Assembly: GCA_015143295.1 (NCBI GenBank)
Contig: CM026571.1
Coordinates: forward strand, 30,036,505 to 30,100,504
DNA length: 64,000 nucleotides
Reading direction: 5' to 3'
Origin: Tetracentron sinense
Taxonomy: Eukaryota; Streptophyta; Magnoliopsida; Trochodendrales; Trochodendraceae
The number at the start of each line of letters is the position of its first letter. Position 1 is the stretch's first letter. Below, in pieces: positions 32,350-43,439 of this stretch. Under the pieces are notes generated by a model that was not told the origin of the DNA, did not search any database, and saw only the letters and a program-made list of their open reading frames with translations. The position numbers were made by a program, and so were the translations under genes.

Positions 32350-34154
32350 ATCCCCATGAGATGATTGTGCATATATAATAACTCATTATTAATGATTTCT
32401 TCTAAATGATTTGGGTTCCTCATATGACGTTTTTTCTTTCTTCTTTATACTTTAGCCTTTGGGTAATTCCATTGGCTTCAATATATATACATATATAATT
32501 AAGCTAACCACGTTGGCATGCAAAAGAAATAAGGGATGTGTTATCAATAGAATCCACCACATGCCATTAGTCCACAACTAAACAATCTACAATATCAGAT
32601 TGGTAGATCCTCAAATTTTACGAGTGGAAGATCACAACTCAAAGAGATGAACGAGCGGATCTAGACCTTCCAAGCTTACCAGCAGTTAAAAGGAGTGTAA
32701 ATCATCAAACAGTCCTCCGACTTGTACAAGAGAAATTATTGATGGCTCAACCAATAAAATTTTGTCCAACCTGAAAATTTAATAATTAGGATTCGATTCT
32801 ACTGCCGACAAAGTCTATTCAGTTCTATCTTTGGGGAGGTCCGGCCAAAGATTCATGTGATACCCTCCTTTAGACTAAATCCTCACTAGACCTGATCTTA
32901 CCCGGGGATAAACCCAAAGTCCAAACCACCTTAATGCCCCAATTATGGTTACAAGCCCACGTTACTGAGCTCAGCTAAAGGACTCATTTGCACAAAAGAA
33001 ATGTAAAATTGATGAGAATCCATAAGCAATTTTGCACACTATTTAACATGAGTTTACTAATGGTTCAAAGGTGAGAGATAAGGTTTGATGGCTACAACTA
33101 GATCATGAGAATTTTGGACTAATGTTGAAATCCAAAAGGAGGTACATGGTCTGGATTGATGAAACCCCCAAAACTCCTTTTTTTTTTTTAAATTAAGAGA
33201 CTAGTATTTTTAAACATCTACAATGAATATGTAATTATGAAAAAAAAACAGATTCTCAACCTTGAATAGATAAATAGGTTTAGTCATTTGTCCTTTCAAA
33301 GTGTAAGCCTTCTATGCTAATTTGGGGCAAGAGGGGTCAAGCCGTCAGGCGGCCAGGACATAGACTTGCTCACATAAATTCTAATCAAACCAAGTTACCA
33401 GATTATACTCAAGTATGAGAGGTCTATTCAACTTTTCTTCGGAAGAATGTTATAGCTTTTTTCTTTATTTCTTGCAGCTTTGCAAATACATGCTCAAGAA
33501 AGAAAATATTGCAAGAATTATCATAGAAGGTTCAAAATTACAACCATCAAAGATCAGCACAAAGTAAAGCACTGATCAGAAATTTCATTAATCAGTTAAA
33601 CAATTTAAGAGCAAGTCATTCTAGTCTATCAATCAAGTTATGAAATAACACATACCCAAGCAAACCAAATATAATATAGAAATCATCATACAAATATAAT
33701 GAAACCTGAGGGCATGTAAGAGCCAAAAGAATTCTCTACTACTGAAAGCAGCTTAATCATTACCACTATTATTTCTTAATATAGGTATTAGGTGTTTTTC
33801 AGAGATGATTGAATTTAAGATTGTTGTATAAATTTGATAATCCAATTCCAGAATCGACTGTAATTCAAAAAGAGACGTGAACAGATTTAACAGAACCCAA
33901 TAATGAGTCAAAAAAAAAAACTATCACTGTAATGTACCATTGCAGACTCTGATTTTAACAACGGATTGAATATGATTCCTCTTTCAAAACAACATGAATG
34001 CTAACACAGTAATCCAGATTTTTATCTCTCAATTTTAGTAAAATAGTAAGTGAAGTTATGGAGTTGGCAATAAAGACACCTCGAGGAAAAAGAAAGCATT
34101 AGGGTTTGAGATCTGAAAGAGAAAATGCAGAAGGGAATTAGGGTTTGAAAATAC
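32350..34154. other. TRS33 intron 1, gene-proximal part
   Basis: No transposon ends or coding domains are recognised. This may be original intron sequence next to exon 1. Confidence 0.4.
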
Positions 34155-34305
34155 CTCTCGGAGAGCTGGAGACCGACCTGGTAGCCGATGGCCTCGATTC
34201 TACGGGCGGCGAGATCAGGCTTGTTCACATAGAATCGGTTGCAGTACGCCGATACCATCTCTATGATCACACTGTCCACGCAGCTCTCTGACACCTCCCT
34301 CCCCA

Positions 34306-34306
<1 letters not shown>
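34155..34306 (-). CDS. TRS33: TRAPP subunit Trs33/TRAPPC6, exon 1 (start codon)
   Basis: Trs33/TRAPPC6 is a small subunit of the TRAPP complex. This complex tethers vesicles and activates Rab/Ypt GTPases at the Golgi. The minus-strand ATG at 34306 starts MGREVSESCVDSVIIEMVSA and then YCNRFYVNKPDLAARRIEAIGYQVGLQLSER, the well-conserved plant N-terminus. The exon ends GAGAG/GTATTT with a split Arg codon. Joining 152 + 118 + 232 + 29 nt gives 531 nt, an intact 176-residue protein with no internal stop. That is the normal length for plant Trs33, so the gene looks functional despite its 14.2 kb first intron. Upstream is a (GA)16-like leader. Confidence 0.92.

Positions 34307-34308
<2 letters not shown>

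Positions 34309-34340
<32 letters not shown>
34309..34340. promoter_or_regulatory. (CT/GA)16 in the TRS33 5' leader
   Basis: An uninterrupted CT run (GA on the gene strand) starts 3 bp upstream of the TRS33 ATG. GA/CT runs in plant 5' UTRs are common and can bind GAGA-binding (BBR/BPC) factors. Its closeness to the start codon is unusual. Confidence 0.65.
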
Positions 34341-34345
<5 letters not shown>

Positions 34346-34956
34346 GGGTTTTCTTTTCTGTTTGGGACCAAATTTGGGTTATAATGAATTGATAAGTCCT
34401 ATGACCTATGCAAGAGATCGAATCACAGCCAATTACGATTGGATTCGAGGAGAGTTCAATTGCACCCACAAGTCACCATGTGTCCCCGTTAATCCCAGTT
34501 AACTCTGGTTAAGATTCACTAACCTTTAGGGTTTAATAATCTTAGGATGATTCATCTTCCTAAAGGCTTCCACTCCAGGCTGCTGAGGTGGGTGGACATC
34601 AACATGTCTCCCATGCCTTGCCTGGCATGATGTCATGAAGGCAATCTGCTGAGTATTGTCGTGGTAAGGGTCTCCATGATATGGCTCATATCTGGCTAAC
34701 GACTACCTTCTAGAGTGTCCCCGTCAGTCAACTTCCCCCTCCATTTCTATTCCTCTCCGCATGACGATATCCTAATGCAATCATAAACTGTACATCTTTT
34801 AGATGAAAATATACCTCTTTTTAATTTTAGAAAAATAGTTTTTGGGGGGCATACATTGAATCCCAAGAACTGATTAAGATTCTAATTGATTTTATTCAAT
34901 GAAGGTAGGAATAACAATCACCTTTGCGACTTTGAAATTGTTAAGTCAAATCTACA
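34341..34956. other. TRS33 promoter region and intergenic DNA
   Basis: It contains TTTAGGGTTTAAT (34525-34540), a telobox-like word common in promoters of housekeeping genes. I saw no gene here. Confidence 0.4.
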
Positions 34957-34961
34957 TTAGA

Positions 34962-36979
34962 ATAGTACTCGCAAAACTTCACAAGTGTCGAGTCTCCTGT
35001 CGATTCACACGAACCTTCTTTTTCCTTTAAAGTTTTCTCTAATGGAAGTTAATGGTCTTTCCAAATATCCAGCTCTATGAATCTTATATAAAAGATCCAA
35101 TCATTATTCTTCAAGATGGGTTCTTGATCTCTTATTGATATTCAAAACTATAACACAAGAGAACAAGAATAAAGGGGCAACGGGGATGACCGTACACTCC
35201 AAGAAAGGGAGAGAGAGGGGCGCGAGTTTATGAGGAGAGGAGAGAGTGATATAAAAAAAATTATGGAATTTTTAATTACCCCCACAATGGGGGACGTCCT
35301 CCCTTATTTATAAATTCATCTTGGATCTTGACCTTATCCTAATCCAATTAGGATATCATCAATTTGTTTCTTTTTTTATTTCCCCATAATTAATTAGGAT
35401 TAATCAAAATAGAAACTAATCTTATCCATTAGTAACCAACTAACCATATTTTTATCCTAATCCAATTAGGATTCCTTGATTAGCAAGAAACTAATATAAT
35501 CCTTGTCCAACAAGGAATCTTTAATTAGTAACTAACTCTAACTAACTAACTAACCTTATCCAATAAGGATATTAGTTATTTAGAAACTAATTAAATAAAT
35601 AATAACAATTATTATTTCTTCCATGAAGTGGGCGTCCCACCCTAGGTGGGCCCCACTCCACACGCCCCCAATGAGTTCTAAACCCTTTTAGTCACTTTAC
35701 TTGATCTTTTATCATATTCCCCAATGGGTCCTACCCATTTAGTTTTTTTCACATCTAATATGATTCCACCTTTTTAAAGCTTCATTATACCATATAGTGA
35801 TTACTTAGAAAAATTAATTAATTTAATTAATAATTAAATTAAATACTTTAAGAAGGTCCTTGTGTGTGGGATCTAAAGGGATCTCCTATTTCCGGTTGTG
35901 GGACCAAGTACTCAACCTTTTGGCTAAAGCATTGTTACTATGAAACACATTTCCTATACTCCATTAGGATTATAGAATTTTATCTATATCCCTGGACTTC
36001 CACCAATCACAATTAATGTCCATTAACACAATGTGATTAACCTCCAAAAATTAGAGAATTGCTTGTAAATATCATCTCACAATATATTTACAAATAAATC
36101 CTTCCACATTCCGATGTCACTTGTAAGCTTCCGGGATTGGAACAATTCCACTATCTAGTCCCTAGCTTATGAATAGAACCCTTTCTCATGATTACTTTTT
36201 CATTGAACTGAACCTCCAAAACACTTTTGAAGAAACATTAGAAAAGAACTGACATGAATATTTATATATACTTTTTCATATTGAAAATATCAACTTCGAT
36301 AAAGACCATTTTACTGAAAAGCACTAGTACTGGATTTAACAGTTCAGTTCAACAAGTATCACCTAAATATCATTATCTCCAATTAAGGAGTTGTGGATTC
36401 CTTATTGAGTGTTTACACACTTCTCCAAACATTGTGTACATGACCCAACGTACCCAGAGTTAGTCCTGTGTATTGGACATTGCCGATTGGCACATTAAAG
36501 CCATATAGACAGATGTCTGAAAAGATGTTAACCTCTCAGGTCTAAGGACAATTTGTCAAATGGATAACCCTAATACAATCTGATAGTGTATTCCATAGGG
36601 TATCCACTAGTGACCCCGTTCAGTATTATGTATTTGCTACATATACTCACATGTTAGTCAAGAGTCACCACTCTCTGTGAATGAGATTCATCACATTATC
36701 TCATAGAACTATACATGTGCAAGCCATGATGAAGTACGGCGCTCAACCAGTACTATAGAGGCTTCGAACAATATTAGGTTTACAAGGAACCGAAAAATCA
36801 TATCTCCTCGCAACCTTTGCATGATTTTCCTGCAATGTTACCTATGGAACTTTATGTCTTCATCATATGAGACAGTAATTAATATAAATACCCTTTATAG
36901 TTGGTTGTGTGAATATGATGTTTATCTAATCAACATAGAAAAGTCTCTTATTGGCTTTCGAGGGCATATATGTCCAACA
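34962..36979 (-). mobile_element. Solo LTR, about 2.0 kb, copy 1 (TSD TTAGA)
   Basis: Flanked by TTAGA on both sides (34957-34961, 36980-36984). Its right end, read on the minus strand, starts TGTTGGACATATATGCCCTC. It is collinear over its full length with 40527-42527, for example GTCGATTCACACGAACCTTC near the left end and GGGATCTAAAGGGATCTCCT in the middle. No internal domain or partner LTR adjoins it. The left end is about 10-14 bp shorter than in copy 2. Confidence 0.75.
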
Positions 36980-37129
36980 TTAGAAACAAGTCCAACAATA
37001 AGGCCAACTTCCACTTAATCTTAGAATCATAGACTTGATGTTGCTTTCCTATTTTGGACCAATTATGTTATTCCTAACTCAATGTCTTAGCCCTAAGGAC
37101 TCTAATGCTTTTGTTCTGATATCACCTCT
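36980..37129 (-). other. LTR-element leader with degraded primer-binding site
   Basis: The minus strand reads TGATATCAGAAC at about 37125-37114, one or two bases off the tRNA-Met primer-binding site, directly next to the LTR at 37130. The internal region is cut by the solo LTR at 34962-36979. Confidence 0.55.
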
Positions 37130-39285
37130 ATAACGACTCTAAAACTTCTCACCTTGGTCATAATGGGACTTTAGGTCTGCTACATTACTTGTCTTTGCTT
37201 AACTTCGATGATAGAAGGCAATAACAAGATAACATTTCTTCCAAAATAACAACTATAAAATTTCTCAATATAAACAACTATCCTGTAAATCATGAGACCA
37301 ATATGAACATAGTCTAAAATCTGGATCAACCACCATAATCCTCACCAAACTCTGTCTAAAGCAACATCCACAAAAGTATGATACAATGACAATACCATAT
37401 GCACATGTTCAATATCAGTTCATGCAACAGTTGTACAATCAATGACAGTATCATATAACGGTAATATAATCAATAACAATGCATATGACAGTAACATGAT
37501 CAGAGTGCACGAAAAGCATGCGAACATCACATGTCATTACCTTGACTCGTGTACTTGTGTGACACATGGACTTGTACAATGAATATCATACATGCTTGTT
37601 TCTCATGAGATATCATTTTAGGTCTTTGGTCATATCCATGGAGGTGCATCGATGGTAGCATAAGCCTCCAAATGCTCTTGTTGACCCAATGTCCATGATG
37701 CATTATTCAGGACTTGAAATCATATCCATAGAGAGCAAACACGATTTCCCGACGCTCCTTGAAATTTGTGTACTTGTATTATTGGACTGTAAATTCATGC
37801 ACTTGTATTCTTAGACTTGAAATTCATGAACTTGTATCATTGGACTTGAAATTCATGCACTTGTATCCTTGTTCTTGCCATTGTATTTCATTGCCAGAGT
37901 CTTTGTACTTGTATTTCAATATCCATACAATGTCCATGACATGCTTGTGTACCTGTTATGCTTGTTTGTAACAACCACACATGTGAACTTGTGCTTGAGT
38001 ATCATAATTAACATTCGAGCTCGGTCAACTTCTTAGATTCTGATTTTCTACCAAGAAACTCCGTCAAGGTGCATCTACCTGATTAAAGAATTCCCGATAT
38101 GGAGGACATCCTCTAAATGTTGGCCTACCCAAATACCGATCACCATATAGTATAGATATGACATAATTTATCATGGCAATCACCGTTAACTTATTATCAT
38201 AATTTCACATTTCTATAACATGAGCAATAATAACCATAACACATTCTCATTCTCAACATCACATTTATTCACAAAAATCTGTTTCCTTCAATATGAACAC
38301 CACTTTTCATTTCATAATGCTACACAACTACCACAATTCAATACAATCTCCGCGTGACAGTTCCTAAACTCCATTCCATACATACAAACCACTTAGCACA
38401 TGTTTTATCAATGTAGAAGAAGAATCCAACTCTACAACATTCATAAAACCACGATAAATCCATTTTTCAAGCATAAAATCACTCATTTCCCTAATGTTAA
38501 TCAATGGATGCAACATCTAGCAATTAAATCCAACCATCTCATACAATTAGTGTTCAAGCATTTAAAGTCATCACTAGAGATAGATTAAAAAGGACATCTA
38601 CTTCATTTCATGCTCAAGTTCATTAATCCATACATCATCATGTAGGTTTCTTGGAAAATCCATAGATATTCTTACCTAAGAATGCAAAACAGTAAAATTG
38701 AGCTAGATTAGATAGGATATCGACCTTAGGGATTGTTCCCTTTGATCCAAGTCAAGGAGGGCTTTAGGAATGATCTCCAAGCTTTTCTTCATTTCTCCAA
38801 GCAATCTCTTTAGAAACCTTAGGGTTTTCCCTTTCCTTAGCAAAATTGGGTAAAAAGATCTTAGAATCCCTTAAACCTTGGAAATGACGTCCTATTTATA
38901 ATCTTAGAGTGTAAAACCCTCAAAATCCACACTTTACACATTTAAAAAAAAAAATTGTCAGCGACACTTTCATTCAAACGAAATTTTGCCATTTCGAATG
39001 GAAATGGCTGCTGAAATTTATTTTTGAGAGGTTTTCCTGGCTTCGTTCGAACGAATGAGATTTTCGTTCAAACAAAAATCTCAGGATTGTTGATTTTTGC
39101 CTTTCTTCTAACTTGGCTTCGACCACTTGGGCTTAAATACATTTTAAACATTAAAAATACATTTTTAAGGTTAACAATCCATCAATGTCATTTATGTACA
39201 AGTGTCATGACCTACAACTTGGTTTTTGACCAAAATTCCTTTGATTGATTTAGGATTTACAATAGTGAAGTCTGGGACTCTGCAC
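37130..39285 (-). mobile_element. Gypsy (Tekay-like) LTR, about 2.2 kb
   Basis: The left border is TATAACGACTCTAAAAC next to a primer-binding-like site, and the right border is about TGGGACTCTGCA (39285). This TATAACGACTC...GACTCTGCA arrangement matches the TGTAACGACCC-type ends of plant Tekay/Del LTRs. The interior has CTTGTATT-type short repeats (37780-37960). The right border is approximate, and no target duplication was found. Confidence 0.55.
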
Positions 39286-42200
39286 ACTCCATCCATTCTT
39301 TTATTCGATTAAAGTTAAACTTTTGAGTTATATCGTGCGTCTTCTCTACTAAGGACCTAACCGGGCATTCCCTTGCGACTTTGAATAGAACAAATTGTTC
39401 ACACTCTCGGCTATGTTCGAGGTTACAATTTCATATCTTGTCGCGCTCCAAAATCCTATTGTTTGTCAAATAGGACTTTGGACCTATGACACTGCATTCC
39501 ATATCCATTTAAGAAGATATAAGGCATACTTAATGTGAAAGTGAAAATTTCTTCAATAATATAATCCTTGGATTAAGAAAACATCAATAATCCGATGACA
39601 TAATGACCAACTAAAGATAAATAATCCGATCACCCATTGTGATCTCAACTCTCAAGTATAAGCTTAAAACCTAAGCAACACCCTTAATTATGCCTTATTC
39701 ATCTTTTTAAATTGAAATAAAACCACTAACTAATAATGGATTAATAGTAGTCACCTTCGAGTTCTTCTTGATACGCTTCCTTAATCCAAGGCATGAGGGC
39801 ACTACCTGAAACTACCAACATAAAAGTATAACTAAGTAAACGAAACCTCAATGCATATAAAGTACAGTTAACAATATAACATATCATATTATGTAGTTCC
39901 ATACTTTACATAATCAGAGTACGAAAAAACATGTGAGCAATATTCATATCATCATTCTGTGCAAGGCTTGTGATACTTGTGCATATGCATGAAAAGTCAT
40001 AACAGTAACGTGTCAGTTCCCATGTCCATACCAAGGTTCCAAGGTCCATGTCAGTATAGGTTTCATACCAGATTTCCATACCGAGGTCCATGCCAATGTT
40101 TATACCAGATTTCCAATAACAAGGTCCATACCAGAGTTACGTTTTCTAGACTCATGTCCTTAACAACTTACCATGCCGTGAATAATGTGTTTGAGTGTTA
40201 TGATTAAGTTTCATTTAGGTTATCCCTTAGATTCCGATATTTCACCTTTGAAACCACACTATAGTCACCCATATAATTATAGTTATAGAATTCTAGTTAT
40301 GAATATCATCCCCTAAGTATTTACCATTTTGAAATTCAACCACCATACATACCTAATTAATCATAATTTAGCACATGAAAATCATTCCAATAATATTTAC
40401 CATTCATATAGGTTATCATTGAAAGACATGAATATAAAAATTTTTGAATCACGATTTTTAATTCAAACTTGATTTTGATCTAATCAAAATCTTCCAAAGG
40501 GTCATCTTGTGATCATATTAAATCATGGTGTGAGAAACCATACTTACAAAGTTTCTCAAGTGTAAAGTCTCTTGTCGATTCACACGAACCTTCTTTGAAT
40601 CTCGAAAGTTTTTCTCCAACGGAAGCTATTCCGATCAATGCTCTTTAATATTTTCTTCTTTTTCTTTGATCCAATAATGCTTCTTGATCATTAAAGATTC
40701 AATCTTGATGTAGAAAGAACCAGCCTTGATTATCAAATAACTATTCTTGATCTTCAATGAATTGTTATTGATTTTCTTCAAGATCAAAAACCAAACAAAT
40801 GAAGAATTTAGGAGAGGTGGCCGTACACCCCTAAAGGGGAGAGAGAAAGAGACTTCAATAATCATATATGGACGTTCCACTATAGGGGTCATTATATAAA
40901 CACCCTATATTACTAACTTGTAGCTCAAGTCAAACTCCTATTTCTAAATTATAATTCAATTAGAACTCTCTTTAATTCTATAATGGTAATTCCTAATCCA
41001 ATTAGGATTTAATCAAAATAGAAACTCACATTTTCTATTCCATATTTAATAGGAAACAATTAGTAACAAACTAATTCATCCCCTATTTAATAGGAAATCA
41101 TTAATTAGTAATCAACTAATCTATTTCCTACTTTGTAGGAGATAATGAATTAGTAACTAATTAATTAGATAATGAAACAATGAAGTTGGCGTCCCACCCT
41201 AGGTGGGATCCACAATCTCATGCCCTTTTTTGTGTATAACATCTCATGTTGTCACCTTTTGATCTTTATCAAAATCCAATATGGGTCCTACCCATTTGAT
41301 TAATCACATCTTATGTGATTTCACCTATAAAAGCTTCACTATACCATATAGTGAATTACACGGAAAAATTAATTAATTTAATTCTAAATTAAATTAAAAG
41401 CCTAGAGAAGGTCCTAGTGTGTGGGATCTAAAGGGATCTCCTATTTCCGATTATGGGACCAATTGCTTAATCACCTTTAAGGTGTACCTTTGTTGCTAGG
41501 AAGCACTTTCCAATAATTCCTTAGGATCATAGAATGCTATCTAAGTCATTGGACTTCCACTAATCACAATAATGTTCATTAACACATTGTGATCAACCTC
41601 CAAAAATTAGAGAATTGCTTGCAAGTGCTATCTCACAATTTATTTACAAATAAATCATTCCACAATCCGATATCACATATAAGGTTCCGGGATTTGAATA
41701 AGTCCTTTGTCTAGTCCCTAGCTTATGAATAGAACTCTTTCTCATGAATACTTTTTCATTGAACTGAACTTCCAAAACACTTTTGAATAAACATTAGAAA
41801 ATAACTGACATATACATATACTTTTCTTTATTAAAAATATCAACTTCGATAAAGACCATTTTACTGAAAAAAACCAGTACTGGATATAGAGTTCAGTTCA
41901 ACAAGTATCACCTTAATATCATTATCTCCAATTAAGGAATAGTGGATTTGTTATTGAGTGTTCACACATTTCTCCAAAACACTGTGTACATGACCCAACG
42001 TACCCGGAGTTAGTTTTGAGTATTGGACATTACTGATTGACACATCAAAGTCATATAGACAGATGTTTGAGAAGATGTTAATCTCTCAAGTCTAAGGATA
42101 ATTTATCGAATGGATTTAACCCTAATACAATCTGACAGTGTATTCCATAGGATATCCACTAGTGACCCTGTTCAGTAGTATGTACTTACTACACTCACAT

Positions 42201-43434
42201 GCTAGTTAAGAGTCAACACTCTCTGTGAATGAGATTCATCACACTATCTTATAGAATTACACATGTGCAAGCCAAGATGAAATACGACGCCCAACCAGTA
42301 CTCTAGAGGCTTAGAACATTATTAGGTTTATAAGGAATTGGAAAATCATATCTCCTCGCAACCTTTACATGATTTCCCTACAATGTTACCTATGAAATAT
42401 TATGTCATCATCAAATGAGACATTAACGATTATAAATACCCTTTATATATAGTTGCGTGAATGTGATGCTTCTCTAATCAACATAGAAAAGTCTTATATT
42501 GGCTTTCGAGGGCATATATGTCCAACAATCATATTCAAATCATATAAACATGATTATCAACAACAAGGTATAACTACTCTAAAAATCACCATTCCAAAAT
42601 TACAGTTTCATAACCTTAAATCCATCATCATAAATCCATGACCACAATTTCATCATCATCAATCAGTAGCCATATAATAACTCTCATGATTATTATCAAT
42701 TTAACACTATCATCGTATTCACCCTTAATACATACCAAAACGTGAATCCATCCCCTTTCCATCATGCAAGATCATATCATTCTCTTAAAATCATTCAAAA
42801 CCACTTACAAGCATATTCAGATCTTATTGATTAAATAGTTCTATCATAGCATCATTAAAATTACAGTATATGATACCTTTTGAATCGCTTCACTACGATT
42901 TATCACTTGAGAATGCTCTTGGAAGCGATCTCCAAGCTCCTTTTTTTTCTCCTTGGAATAAAACCCATTTCAAAAGCTTAGGTCAATCTCTAAGATTTCT
43001 CAGCCTCTTAGAATGTTAAAAACCTCAATCCTCACGAGTTTATGGTCTTTATATAGGCCAAGGAGTCCTTAGAGACTTCTAATTCTCAGAAATTCGAATT
43101 TTAAAGTGTTTTCTGGGCAAAACACTAACAGGTGGTTGACAGGGTTAGAGGGCCGGTTGACCGGATGAGGTCTGTCGATCGGGCAATCAACCGGATGTGC
43201 TTGGGAGGCTACTATTTTTGAATTTATGCACTTTTCTTACTAGTCGGTCAACCGGCTTGCTCTGCTCTCGATTATTTTGCTATTTTTCTTCTTCCTAATC
43301 TTTGATTATTATTCATACAACATCCACAACATAAACATAAATATTTAATTTAAGTGTTTTGACACATAATTAAATGTCTCATTCAATTTGCACAAAGTTC
43401 AATACTTGAAGTTTTTTTTTAGGGTCTCTACACA
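39286..43434. mobile_element. Second Gypsy-like LTR region, interrupted by a solo LTR
   Basis: The sequence on both sides of the solo LTR at 40527-42527 reads as one LTR-like unit. It ends AGGGTCTCTACA at 43434, inside MULE coding sequence, and contains GCGATCTCCAAGCT in the same relative place as the LTR at 37130-39285. The left border was not found. The 43140-43260 part is rich in GGTCAACCGG words. Treat it as a probable LTR remnant. Confidence 0.42.
40527..42527 (-). mobile_element. Solo LTR, 2.0 kb, copy 2 (TSD ATCAT)
   Basis: Perfect 5-bp duplication ATCAT at 40522-40526 and 42528-42532. It is the same family as 34962-36979. Read on the minus strand it starts TGTTGGACATATATGCCCTC and ends about TCTCACACC(A). 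The two copies carry different target duplications, so they are separate insertions and not the two ends of one element. Confidence 0.82.
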
Positions 43435-43439
43435 TCACT

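Larger units (their letters stand above)
19970..34154 (-). other. TRS33 intron 1, 14.2 kb, built from nested transposons
   Basis: The donor GAGAG/GTATTT is at 34154 and the acceptor AG is at 19970-19971. The frame passes correctly from exon 1 to exon 2 (split Arg codon AG/G). The intron contains hAT-type elements at 20188, 23117 and 31990, hAT-like end fragments near 22846 and 31363, a 2.6 kb Gypsy LTR, a decayed Copia, and a miniature LTR element. Stretches at 20937-22489, 25980-27587 and 32350-34154 show no recognisable feature. Confidence 0.85.

Noticed and set aside
34962-42527. The two 2 kb repeats as the LTRs of one complete retrotransposon
   Set aside because: Each copy has its own 5-bp target duplication, and the DNA between them has no gag-pol, so they are separate insertions.
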